Shown here piece after piece: positions 8,933 through 17,690 of a DNA stretch of 64,000 nucleotides. The notes beneath the pieces are model-generated. The model searched no databases, had not been told where the DNA came from, and saw only the letters and a list, made by a program, of their open reading frames with translations. The number at the start of each line of letters is the position of its first letter. Position 1 is the first letter of the stretch. This DNA is from an uncultured Ruminococcus sp. (GTDB taxonomy: Bacteria > Bacillota > Clostridia > Oscillospirales > Ruminococcaceae), in NCBI RefSeq assembly GCF_947301925.1, contig NZ_CAMYUE010000001.1, forward strand, positions 62,001 to 126,000, read 5' to 3'. Both the position numbers and the translations under genes were made by a program.

Positions 8933-10831
8933 ATGAAGGAAAATATAAATAACAATGAAAAGGTGACCCTTGAGGAGCTGGAGCTCCCACAGGATCTGAA
9001 AAAGCTGACTATACCCCAGTGCTCGTCGTTGTGCAAGGAGATCAGGAACATACTTATATCCACCGTTTCAAAGACAGGCGGACACCTGGCCTCAAATCTG
9101 GGCGCTGTGGAGCTTACCATGGCTATACACCGCAATTTCAACTCTCCCGAGGACAAGATAGTGTGGGACGTCGGTCATCAGGCCTACACCCACAAGATAC
9201 TTACGGGCAGACTTGACAGCTTTTCCACGCTCAGGCAGGAAAACGGCATATCAGGCTTCCCCAAGCCCGAGGAGTCGGAGCACGATACGTTCATAAGCGG
9301 CCACAGCAGCACATCCGTATCAGTGGCCTGCGGTATCGCAGAGGCTATGGAGCTCCAGGGCAAGGACAACTATGTTGTGGCAGTGATCGGAGACGGCGCC
9401 ATGTCGGGCGGAATGTTCTACGAGGCCATGAACAACTGCGGCAGGGACAAGCAGAGAAATCTCATCGTCATACTCAACGATAACAATATGTCTATCTCAA
9501 AGAGCGTGGGTTCACTTTCAAAGTACCTCACCTCGCTGAGAAACACGGAGAAGTACCTCCACACCAAGCGTGCGGTTGAGCGCGGCCTGGAAAAGATACC
9601 GCTGGTGGGAACAAGTGTTGCCAAGGGCATCAAGAACGTGAAGGATTCGGTGAAATCCAATATCCTGGAGCAGAGCACCATGTTCGAGGACATGGGCTTT
9701 ATATATCTGGGTCCTGTAAACGGACATAATCTCTCCGAGCTGGAGGAGATTTTCCACATGGCGAAGTCCTATCATCAGCCTGTTTTCATACACGTCAAGA
9801 CCGTAAAGGGCAAGGGCTACAAGCCTGCCGAGGAAAACCCCGGAGAGTATCACGGCATATCCAAATTCGATATAGCTACGGGCAATCCCGAGGTAGCTGC
9901 CGCTGACAGCTATTCCACAGTATTCGGCAAGGAGCTGGTAAGGCTGGCAGAGAATGATGACAAGCTCTGCGCCATAACAGCGGCCATGAAGTACGGAACA
10001 GGATTGCAGTTCTTCCACTTCAAGTATCCGGATAGGTTCTTCGATGTAGGTATCGCCGAACAGCACGCCGTGACCTTTGCAGGCGGACTGGCCTCCATGG
10101 GCATGACGCCTGTATTTGCGGTGTATTCCACATTTCTCCAGAGAGCCTACGACCAGCTTGTCCACGATGTGGCCATAGGAAAGCTCCATGTGGTACTGGG
10201 AATAGACCGTGCAGGCATAGTTGGCGAGGACGGCGAGACCCATCAGGGACTTCTTGATGTGCCGATGCTTACGTCCATACCAAATACGGTAGTTTACTCG
10301 CCCTCATGCTATTCCGAGATGAAGATGTGCATGAAAAAGGCAATATATGAGGAAAAGGGACTTGCGGCCGTAAGGTATCCCAGAGGCGCCGAGAAGGTGG
10401 ATTTCAGCGAATTCCACCTGACTACGGAGCACCTGTTCATACGCGAGGACAACAGCCGTACCCTTATCATCACTTACGGACGGCTTTACAATGAAGCCTA
10501 CAAAGCTCAGCAGAAGCTGAAGGCCGAAGGCGTAAACTGCGATATACTGAAGCTTACAAGAATTTATCCCCTTGCCGACGATCTGGGTGAGTCCATCAGG
10601 AACTATGAGCGTATAGTATTCTTTGAGGAGTCCATCGGCGATGGCAGTATTTCCGAAAAGGTGGGAAATGTGCTTTCTGAGCTTGGCTACTGCGGAGATT
10701 ACAGCAGAGTCACTGCCCACGGCTTCGTAAAGCAGGCCTCGGTAAGGTCATGTCTTGAAAAGCTGGGACTCACTGCTGAGAAAATGGCGGAATATATTAT
10801 AAACAGGAGCAGCGCTCATGGCAAGGCTTGA
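8933..10831 (+). CDS. dxs: 1-deoxy-D-xylulose-5-phosphate synthase
   Basis: 632-residue thiamine-diphosphate enzyme, first step of the MEP isoprenoid pathway (pyruvate plus glyceraldehyde 3-phosphate). Residues seen: TGGHLASNLG near 48, GDGAMS at 153-158 and NDNNMS at 182-187 for the ThDP/Mg site, a YSTFLQRAYDQ region, and GIDRAGIVGEDG near 424. Length is normal. It overlaps tlyA by 14 nt. Confidence 0.97.
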   Translation: MKENINNNEKVTLEELELPQDLKKLTIPQCSSLCKEIRNILISTVSKTGGHLASNLGAVELTMAIHRNFNSPEDKIVWDVGHQAYTHKILTGRLDSFSTLRQENGISGFPKPEESEHDTFISGHSSTSVSVACGIAEAMELQGKDNYVVAVIGDGAMSGGMFYEAMNNCGRDKQRNLIVILNDNNMSISKSVGSLSKYLTSLRNTEKYLHTKRAVERGLEKIPLVGTSVAKGIKNVKDSVKSNILEQSTMFEDMGFIYLGPVNGHNLSELEEIFHMAKSYHQPVFIHVKTVKGKGYKPAEENPGEYHGISKFDIATGNPEVAAADSYSTVFGKELVRLAENDDKLCAITAAMKYGTGLQFFHFKYPDRFFDVGIAEQHAVTFAGGLASMGMTPVFAVYSTFLQRAYDQLVHDVAIGKLHVVLGIDRAGIVGEDGETHQGLLDVPMLTSIPNTVVYSPSCYSEMKMCMKKAIYEEKGLAAVRYPRGAEKVDFSEFHLTTEHLFIREDNSRTLIITYGRLYNEAYKAQQKLKAEGVNCDILKLTRIYPLADDLGESIRNYERIVFFEESIGDGSISEKVGNVLSELGYCGDYSRVTAHGFVKQASVRSCLEKLGLTAEKMAEYIINRSSAHGKA

Positions 10832-11603
10832 CAGTGAGCTCGTCTCCCGCGGACTTGCAAGGAGCCGTGAGCGTGCAAAAGAAATGATACGCTCGGGAAG
10901 CGTTACCGTAAACGGCGTCAGGGCGAAAAAGCCCTCCGACGAGGTGACGGCTGATGACAGGATAGAGTCCTCCGAGACGGATATCTATGTGGGCAGGGGA
11001 GCCCTCAAGCTTGAAAAGGCTTTTGAGGAGTTCGGACTTGACCTTAACGGCAGGGTCTGTCTTGATATAGGCGCTTCCACTGGCGGATTTACCGATTTCA
11101 TGCTTCAGCACGGAGCGAGGAAGGTCTTTGCCGTAGATGTGGGCAACGGCCAGCTGGCGGAGTCTCTCAGGAATGATCCCCGTGTGGTGAATATGGAGGA
11201 CACCGATATCAGGAACGTCACCGCCGAGGATATAGGCGGACAGGCAGATTTCATATCCGTTGACGTATCCTTTATCTCTCTTACAAAGATACTCCCCAAG
11301 GTCTGCGAGCTTCTGAAGGACGGCGCTGAGGCGGCCGTGCTCATAAAGCCGCAGTTTGAGGCAGGCAGGAGCGATATAGGCAAAAAAGGCATCGTCAAGG
11401 ACAGAAAGGTTCATATCCGCGTACTTTCGGAGATAGACAGCTTTGTAAATGCAGTGGGACTTACGGCGGAGAGGTATACCTTTTCTCCCGTCCGCGGAGG
11501 AAGCGGCAATATAGAATATCTGGCAAAGCTGCGCAAAGCCGCAGGTGAGCCTGTGATACACGATTTCAGGGAGCTGGTGGACAGCTCCTTCAGTAAACTA
11601 TAA
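10818..11603 (+). CDS. tlyA: TlyA family rRNA 2'-O-methyltransferase
   Basis: 261 residues with an N-terminal S4 RNA-binding domain (about 1-60, SRGLARSRERAKEMI) and a FtsJ-type methyltransferase domain starting DIGASTGGFTDF, with DVSFISLTKILP and LIKPQFEAG downstream. Orthologs (YqxC in Bacillus) sit at the same place; in actinobacteria TlyA methylates 16S and 23S rRNA, so the target here is inferred. Confidence 0.93.
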   Translation: MARLDSELVSRGLARSRERAKEMIRSGSVTVNGVRAKKPSDEVTADDRIESSETDIYVGRGALKLEKAFEEFGLDLNGRVCLDIGASTGGFTDFMLQHGARKVFAVDVGNGQLAESLRNDPRVVNMEDTDIRNVTAEDIGGQADFISVDVSFISLTKILPKVCELLKDGAEAAVLIKPQFEAGRSDIGKKGIVKDRKVHIRVLSEIDSFVNAVGLTAERYTFSPVRGGSGNIEYLAKLRKAAGEPVIHDFRELVDSSFSKL

Positions 11604-11614
11604 GGAGTGCGTTT

Positions 11615-12469
11615 ATGAAGGCAGCATTGTACCCTAATTTTCAGAAGCCCAATGCGCTCAGCTGTGCCCGCGAGGCCTGCGACGTTCTTGCGGAGTGCGG
11701 CATTGAGGTGACTGTAAGTGAGATGTTCAGGAAGGATTTTTCCGACAAGCCTCACGTCAGATTTGAAGATATAACCGAGTCTGCAAAGACCTCGGACATA
11801 GTGCTGGCCATAGGCGGCGACGGAACCATACTCCGCTGTGCCAAGCTCCTTATCGGTACAGATACAAAGCTTCTCGGCATAAATACGGGAACTCTCGGTT
11901 TTATGGCAGGCCTTGAGGCCGACCAGCTGGACAAGCTGAATCTCCTTACCACAGGAGAGTATGAGATATCCCAGCGCATGACCCTTGATGTGGTATACCA
12001 CGGCAAGGACGGGGATATCACAGCTGCCGTCCTGAACGAGGTTTCCGCACGCTCGGGAAGCTTCCATATATGCGACTTTGAGGTCTTTGCGGACGATTAT
12101 CTCATAGGCAGATACCGTGCGGACGGCGTTCTTTTCAGCACCCCGTCAGGTTCCACTGCCTATGCCCTTTCGGCAGGCGGACCCGTTATCGAGCCCGACC
12201 TTGAATGTATCGAGATGACTCTCATATGTCCCCATTCGCTGTTTTCAAGAGCCACCATGTTCAGCCCCGGGCGCAGACTAAGAATGACGGACACCACCAC
12301 CCGGGAGGACTGCATGGTCATAAGCGTGGACGGAGAGCATTTCGCCAGCATTGGCATAGGGGAGTCCATAGACATCTGCCGCGGAAAGAACAACATCAAT
12401 TTTGTGAACCTGATAGGGAATTCATTCCATGAATCTCTCTGCAAGAAAATGTGCAAGCCTATAAAATAA
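11615..12469 (+). CDS. nadK: NAD kinase
   Basis: 284-residue ATP-NAD kinase. The catalytic GGDGT motif is at residues 67-71, followed by NTGTLGFMAGL and a C-terminal beta-sandwich with SGSTAYALSAGGP. It makes NADP from NAD. A GGAG ribosome binding site precedes the ATG. Placement between tlyA and argR is common in clostridia. Confidence 0.96.
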   Translation: MKAALYPNFQKPNALSCAREACDVLAECGIEVTVSEMFRKDFSDKPHVRFEDITESAKTSDIVLAIGGDGTILRCAKLLIGTDTKLLGINTGTLGFMAGLEADQLDKLNLLTTGEYEISQRMTLDVVYHGKDGDITAAVLNEVSARSGSFHICDFEVFADDYLIGRYRADGVLFSTPSGSTAYALSAGGPVIEPDLECIEMTLICPHSLFSRATMFSPGRRLRMTDTTTREDCMVISVDGEHFASIGIGESIDICRGKNNINFVNLIGNSFHESLCKKMCKPIK

Positions 12470-12485
12470 GGAGCAGCTTTGTATT

Positions 12486-12929
12486 ATGAAGAACCGCAGA
12501 CATGAAGCAATACTTGAAATAATCACGGAAAAGCCTGTAGCCACACAGGAGCTTCTTATCCAGCTCCTTGCGGAACGCGGCATAAAGACCACACAGGCTA
12601 CGCTGTCACGGGATATACAGCAGCTCTCGCTTGTAAAGCAGAGGGACGACAAGGGAGTATACCGCTATTCGCTGCCTGCTGCGGCGGCTGCGGAGAAGTC
12701 CCTTTTTGAGGAGGCTGTCATATCCGTGGATTACGCCATGAACACCATAGTGCTGAAGTGCCGTGCAGGCATGGCGCAGGGCACCTGTGCCGCCATAGAC
12801 TCCGTGGAGCACCAGGGCATAGTGGGTACTATCGCAGGGGACGATACCATATTTATCCTTGTCCGCAGCGAGGCTGACGCGAAAAAGCTCTCGAAGAAAT
12901 TCCGCAGCGAGCTGTTTCCGAGGAGGTAA
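12486..12929 (+). CDS. argR: Arginine repressor ArgR/AhrC
   Basis: 147-residue regulator with an N-terminal winged helix (about 1-70, including TTQATLSRDIQQLSLVK, the SR recognition pair being typical) and a C-terminal hexamerisation and arginine-binding domain (GTIAGDDTIFILVRSE). It represses arginine synthesis genes in response to arginine. No arginine genes are in the window. Confidence 0.96.
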   Translation: MKNRRHEAILEIITEKPVATQELLIQLLAERGIKTTQATLSRDIQQLSLVKQRDDKGVYRYSLPAAAAAEKSLFEEAVISVDYAMNTIVLKCRAGMAQGTCAAIDSVEHQGIVGTIAGDDTIFILVRSEADAKKLSKKFRSELFPRR

Positions 12930-12938
12930 GCTCTCAGA

Positions 12939-14600
12939 ATGTTAAAGGAGATCTATATACAGAATCTTGCCGTGATAAAGGAAGCAGTCATACCTCTCGG
13001 CGGCAGGCTCAATATATTCACAGGCGAGACAGGCGCAGGTAAATCCATACTGATAAACGGCATAAACGCTGTTCTCGGACAGCGCTGCACAAAGGATATA
13101 GTCCGCACAGGCTGCGACAAGGCGGTGATAACCGCCCTTTTCACCGATCTTTCCGACGAGGTATGCGGGAAGCTTGACGAGCTGGGCATCGCTCACGACG
13201 ACAGGGAGATAACAGTTACCCGTGAGATAAGCGCCGACGGCGGCAGCGTTTCACGAATAAACCACAGGACAGCCTCGGCAGCTCTTCTCAAAGAGATCGG
13301 AGCCATGCTGATTAACATACACGGACAGCACGACAACCAGATACTTCTCGACAGCGACAAGCATCTGAAGATACTTGACGACTTCGGCGGAGATGATACG
13401 CTTCTCAGTGAATACCGCGTCACCTTCAGGGAGCTCCAGCAGACGGCCCGCAGGCTTGGCGAGCTTAAAAAGCAGGAGCAGTCCCGCATGGAGCGCAGCC
13501 GCTATCTCAACGGCATAATCGACGATATAGGCGAGCTGGAGCTCCGCGAGGGCGAGGACGATGAGATAGAGAAGGAGTACGAAACGGCTAAAAACTCCGA
13601 GAATACCATAGCCGCCGTAAAGAACGCTGTCAGCCTCATAACAGGCGATCAGGCCGCAAATGACATGATAGTATCGGCCGAGACAGAGATAGCACGATTT
13701 ACCGACAGCAGTACTGCCATTAACAGCCTTTACGAGAGGCTTTCCGCCGCTGAGATAGAGCTTGCGGACATAGCCTCCGAGCTGGAGGCTCTTGCGGACA
13801 AGGTGGAGCTGGACGGTCAGCGCCTTGAATATCTCGCCGCAAGGCTGAACAATATCAACAAGCTGAAGCGTAAGTACGCTCTGGACTGCGACGGACTCAT
13901 AAAGCTCTATGACGACGCCTGCCGTGAGATAATGCAGCTTGAGAGCTCCGACAGCGAGATAAAGGAGCTTGTACAGAAGCGCGAGGCTCTGCTCCACAAG
14001 GTCACCGAGCAGGCAAAGGCCCTGTACGATCATCGTGAGGCAGTTGCCGTTCGCTTTAAGGAGCGCGTCACCGAGGAGCTTGAATTCCTCAATATGGCGG
14101 GAGTCATAATAGCGGTACGCCATGAAAAGGGCAAGCTCACCGTGAACGGCATGGACACGGTGGAGTTCCTTATATCAGCCAACAAGGGCGAGGAGCCGAA
14201 ACCCATATCCAGAATAGCCTCGGGAGGCGAGCTTTCAAGGATAATGCTTGCTCTGAAAAGCGTTATCGCCGACAAGGACTCTATCCCCACCATGATATTC
14301 GACGAGATAGACACGGGAGTCAGCGGAAAGGCTGCCCAGAAAATAGGCATAAAGCTGCGCAGCATAGGCAAGGTCCGCCAGGTCATCTGCGTTACACATC
14401 TCTCGCAGATAGCGGTCATGGCGGATAACCACCTGCTCATCGAAAAGCAGATAGCAGGCGACCGTACAGAGACCCATGTGATACAGCTGGATATGGATGG
14501 CAGAGTTGCCGAGATAGCGCGTATAATGGGCGGCGAGGATCCCAGCAGCCTGATGCTGGACAATGCAAGAGCCGAGATCGAGAAGGCTTCAGAGCTTTAA
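12939..14600 (+). CDS. recN: DNA repair protein RecN
   Basis: 553-residue SMC-like ATPase. Walker A GETGAGKS lies at residues 29-36, the two long coiled-coil arms span roughly 160-370, and the C-terminal head has RIASGGELSRIMLALK and IFDEIDTGVSG. It acts early in double-strand break repair. In Bacillus spoIVB and spo0A follow; here they do not. Confidence 0.97.
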   Translation: MLKEIYIQNLAVIKEAVIPLGGRLNIFTGETGAGKSILINGINAVLGQRCTKDIVRTGCDKAVITALFTDLSDEVCGKLDELGIAHDDREITVTREISADGGSVSRINHRTASAALLKEIGAMLINIHGQHDNQILLDSDKHLKILDDFGGDDTLLSEYRVTFRELQQTARRLGELKKQEQSRMERSRYLNGIIDDIGELELREGEDDEIEKEYETAKNSENTIAAVKNAVSLITGDQAANDMIVSAETEIARFTDSSTAINSLYERLSAAEIELADIASELEALADKVELDGQRLEYLAARLNNINKLKRKYALDCDGLIKLYDDACREIMQLESSDSEIKELVQKREALLHKVTEQAKALYDHREAVAVRFKERVTEELEFLNMAGVIIAVRHEKGKLTVNGMDTVEFLISANKGEEPKPISRIASGGELSRIMLALKSVIADKDSIPTMIFDEIDTGVSGKAAQKIGIKLRSIGKVRQVICVTHLSQIAVMADNHLLIEKQIAGDRTETHVIQLDMDGRVAEIARIMGGEDPSSLMLDNARAEIEKASEL

Positions 14601-14613
14601 TGGAGGAAGTATA

Positions 14614-15153
14614 TTGATAATTTATTCCACAAGACACGGACAGACCTCCTTTAACAGACAGGAGATCATCTTAGGCACTACCGATATAGAGCTTGACGGG
14701 ACAGGCGAGGAGCAGGCAGAGGAGCTTGCCGAAAGGATAGCCGCAATGGGAGAGATAGACATTATAATAGCCTCTCCCATGAAAAGAGCGCAGAGAACTG
14801 CCGCTGTTGTCGCAGGCCGCTGCGGACTTGACGTTGTCACCGATGAAAGGCTCCGTGAATGGGATTACGGCGATTTTGAAGGCAGGAGCCGTTTTACGGA
14901 GGGCTTTGCGGATAATAAGGTGAACTTCGGAGTGAGGATGGGAAGCAGCGGAGAATCCCTGCTTCAGCTCTCTCACAGGGTCTATTCCGCCCTTGACGAT
15001 ATCATAGAGAGATATCATGACAAGACCGTGCTGATCGTATCACACGGAGGAGTATGCCGCGTGATCGAAACATACTTCAACGATATGACAACGGATCGGT
15101 TCGCAAACTGGTTTATGGACAACTGCGGACTGATAAAGTATATTACAGAATGA
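14614..15153 (+). CDS. Histidine phosphatase family protein
   Basis: 179 residues from a TTG start at 14614, chosen because GGAGGA lies 7 nt before it and the catalytic RHGQT begins at residue 7; an ATG start at 14563 would lie inside recN. Further family marks are ASPMKRAQRTA and SHGGVCR, giving the two-histidine active site of phosphoglycerate-mutase-like phosphatases. The substrate is not readable. The ORF follows recN by 13 nt and probably belongs to the same transcript. Confidence 0.85.
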   Translation: MIIYSTRHGQTSFNRQEIILGTTDIELDGTGEEQAEELAERIAAMGEIDIIIASPMKRAQRTAAVVAGRCGLDVVTDERLREWDYGDFEGRSRFTEGFADNKVNFGVRMGSSGESLLQLSHRVYSALDDIIERYHDKTVLIVSHGGVCRVIETYFNDMTTDRFANWFMDNCGLIKYITE

Positions 15154-15166
15154 GCGGAGGGATATA

Positions 15167-17137
15167 ATGAAGATAGGCGTTGACTACTATCCCGAACAAT
15201 GGGACAAGGCACTCTGGAAGGCAGATGCCGACCTGATGAAGAAAACAGGAGTAAAGCTAGTAAGACTGGGCGAGTTTGCTTGGTCACGGCTGGAGCCAAA
15301 GGACGGCGAGTTCGATTTTGACTGGCTCGACGAGGTGATAAGCACCTTTTCGCGCCATGCCATGGGTATAGTCCTCTGTACTCCTACAAGCTGTCCGCCT
15401 CTGTGGATGTATGAGTCTCATCCCGAGATAGTACAGGTGGGAGCTGACGGCAACAGGATCCAGACGGGCATAAGGGGACACCGCTGTCTCAATTCACCCG
15501 TGTTCCTTGGCTATGCAAAGAGGATAACGGAGCAGCTTGCAAAGAGGTACGCCAATAATGCCGCAATAGCTGCCTGGCAGATAGACAACGAGCTTGAGGC
15601 ATATCCCTGCACCTGCGAGGTATGCCGAGGACTTTTCCGCGACTGGCTTTTGGATAAGTACGACGACCTTGACAGCATCAACGCCGCCTTCGGCAATATT
15701 GTATGGAGCGGAGAATACAGCGATATATCACAGATTCAGCCGCCCAATGCCTACCCGAAGGCCTGGCAGAACCCTGCCCTCTGCCTTGAATACGCAAGGT
15801 TCTCGTCGGATATGACAGCAAAGTTCGCCCATGATATGGCAATGATAATCAAGCGTGAGAATCCCAGAGCAAAGGTAACGACAAATACGCTGTTCTGCAA
15901 GGATACTCCCGATTTCTATAAACTGTTCGCAGGCCTTGATTTCGTCTCATACGACAACTATCCTCCTGTAAGGCTCAGGGACGGAAACGGACGCAGCTGC
16001 TCCCATGCACTGTATCTCGATCTTATGAGAGGCGTCAAGCAGAAGAATTTCTGGGTAATGGAACAGCTCAGCGGCCCTACGGGCAGCTGGATGCCCATGG
16101 GACCTACGCCCCGTCCGGGACAGATAAAGGGCTATGCCATGCAGGCAATGGCTCACGGAGCCGATACGGTCATGCACTTCCGCTGGCGTACAGCAAACAA
16201 GGGCGCCGAGATGTACTGGCACGGCCTTATCGACCACAGCAATGTTCCTGGACGCCGCTTCAGAGAGTTTGCGGAGCTTTGCAGGCTTTCATCGAAGCTC
16301 AGCGTTATCGAGACCACAGAGCTGGTATCCGAGATAGCCATACTCTACTCACCCGACAATGATACCGCATTCAGGATACAGCCCCAGACCGAGGGCTTCG
16401 ACTACTTTGAGCAGATCAGGTGCTTCCATGCGGCCTTCTCCAGGTACGGAGTAAATGTGGATATAGTGTCTCCCTACAGCGATCTCTCCAAGTATAAGGC
16501 GGTCATAGCGCCGTCCATGTATGTTTATGAGAAGAACGCCGCAGAGAACATCTACCGTTATGTCATAAAGGGCGGAACGGTGGTCATGACCGCAAGGAGC
16601 GGCGTGAAGGATAACTGCAACAACTGCGTGATGGAGCCTCTGCCCACGGTATACAGGGAGATGATAGGCGCCGAGATATCGGAATACGATCCTATCGGCA
16701 ATGAGGAGCAGACCATCGTTGATTTTGCAGGCAACTCCTACAAGTGCAGTCAGTGGTGCGATATTCTGGAGCTGGGCACAGCCCGTGCCTATGCGGAATA
16801 CAAGGACTGCTTCTACAGCGGAAGTCCCGCAGTCACCATGAACCGCTATTGCAGCGGTGTGGCCTATTATATCGGCACTATATGCGGAATGGACTTTTAT
16901 GAGAAGTTTGCAGGCAATATCATGAAGCAGACAGGCATACCACGTCTGAAGGACCTTCCCGAGGGAGTTGAGGTCACCACAAGGACAAACGGCCTGGACG
17001 ACTATATCTTCTTCTTCAACAATTCGGAGCAGGAGGCGGATATAACACTTCCAAAGGCTATGTACAGCATTATAGACGACAGCGAGAAGGACAAGCTGAA
17101 GCTGAAGCCCTTTGACATGGATATCGTCAGAAAGTAG
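15167..17137 (+). CDS. Beta-galactosidase, glycoside hydrolase family 42
   Basis: 656-residue cytoplasmic enzyme (no signal peptide). The TIM barrel carries acid/base E142 in QIDNE and nucleophile E299 in WVMEQ, and the zinc cysteines of GH42 appear as C107, C148, C150 and C153. The trimerisation domain (about 380-580) and a short C-terminal domain complete the usual 650-690 length. It hydrolyses terminal beta-galactosides, probably from imported plant galacto-oligosaccharides. No transporter or regulator is adjacent, which is unusual for this family. Confidence 0.93.
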   Translation: MKIGVDYYPEQWDKALWKADADLMKKTGVKLVRLGEFAWSRLEPKDGEFDFDWLDEVISTFSRHAMGIVLCTPTSCPPLWMYESHPEIVQVGADGNRIQTGIRGHRCLNSPVFLGYAKRITEQLAKRYANNAAIAAWQIDNELEAYPCTCEVCRGLFRDWLLDKYDDLDSINAAFGNIVWSGEYSDISQIQPPNAYPKAWQNPALCLEYARFSSDMTAKFAHDMAMIIKRENPRAKVTTNTLFCKDTPDFYKLFAGLDFVSYDNYPPVRLRDGNGRSCSHALYLDLMRGVKQKNFWVMEQLSGPTGSWMPMGPTPRPGQIKGYAMQAMAHGADTVMHFRWRTANKGAEMYWHGLIDHSNVPGRRFREFAELCRLSSKLSVIETTELVSEIAILYSPDNDTAFRIQPQTEGFDYFEQIRCFHAAFSRYGVNVDIVSPYSDLSKYKAVIAPSMYVYEKNAAENIYRYVIKGGTVVMTARSGVKDNCNNCVMEPLPTVYREMIGAEISEYDPIGNEEQTIVDFAGNSYKCSQWCDILELGTARAYAEYKDCFYSGSPAVTMNRYCSGVAYYIGTICGMDFYEKFAGNIMKQTGIPRLKDLPEGVEVTTRTNGLDDYIFFFNNSEQEADITLPKAMYSIIDDSEKDKLKLKPFDMDIVRK

Positions 17138-17143
17138 GAATAA

Positions 17144-17578
17144 ATGAGGATCGTTTTGCAGAGAGTGACCTCGGCAAGGGTCACAGTTGACGGAGAGGTC
17201 ACAGGAAGTATAGGCACGGGATTTCTGTTGCTTTTCGGAGTAGGCCATGAGGACACCGAGGAGGACTGCCGCAGACTGGCGGACAAGATATCGGGACTTA
17301 GGATATTCTCAGACGAGAACGACAAGATCAATCTTGATCTTGACAGCGTAGGCGGAGCTATACTGGCAGTGCCACAGTTCACACTGTATGCCGACTGTCG
17401 CAAGGGAAACCGTCCCAACTTCATACAGGCGGCGAAGCCCGGAAAGGCCAATGCTCTCTTTGAATACTTCGTGGAGTATCTCCGCGGGAAGGGCAAGCAG
17501 GTGGAAACGGGAGTATTCGGCGCCGATATGAAGGTAGAGCTCCTTAACGACGGCCCGTTTACAGTAATACTCGAATAA
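17144..17578 (+). CDS. dtd: D-aminoacyl-tRNA deacylase
   Basis: 144-residue protein starting [18 protein letters not shown] and ending [10 protein letters not shown], both diagnostic for DTD, with the substrate-binding [15 protein letters not shown] at about 83-97. It removes D-amino acids (and glycine) from mischarged tRNA. It starts 6 nt after the beta-galactosidase gene and is followed by a strong terminator. Confidence 0.95.
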   Translation: MRIVLQRVTSARVTVDGEVTGSIGTGFLLLFGVGHEDTEEDCRRLADKISGLRIFSDENDKINLDLDSVGGAILAVPQFTLYADCRKGNRPNFIQAAKPGKANALFEYFVEYLRGKGKQVETGVFGADMKVELLNDGPFTVILE

Positions 17579-17583
17579 AAAAC

Positions 17584-17620
17584 AAGGTCTGAGAACGCTT
17601 CGTTCTCAGACCTTTTCATT
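17584..17620 (+). terminator. Intrinsic terminator after dtd
   Basis: A perfect 14-bp stem (AAGGTCTGAGAACG at 17584-17597 with its complement at 17601-17614) closes on a CTT loop and runs into TTTTC. It ends the long housekeeping transcript. Confidence 0.88.
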
Positions 17621-17690
17621 TATGTTACGAAAAAGTCAATATACCGTATAAAGCCGTGATTTCTGCCAAGACTTTAACAGAGGTGATGAT

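Noticed and set aside
13251..14123. 290-codon minus-strand frame inside recN
   Set aside because: It is opposite a clear RecN coding sequence; long antisense frames are common in these codon-biased genes.
16349..17248. 299-codon minus-strand frame inside the GH42 gene
   Set aside because: It covers conserved GH42 sequence on the other strand and shows no protein-family feature.
17615..17690. Promoter for the penicillin-binding protein gene
   Set aside because: TATAAA at 17647-17652 is present but the best -35 (TTACGA) is poor and at 16 nt, so it is not listed.
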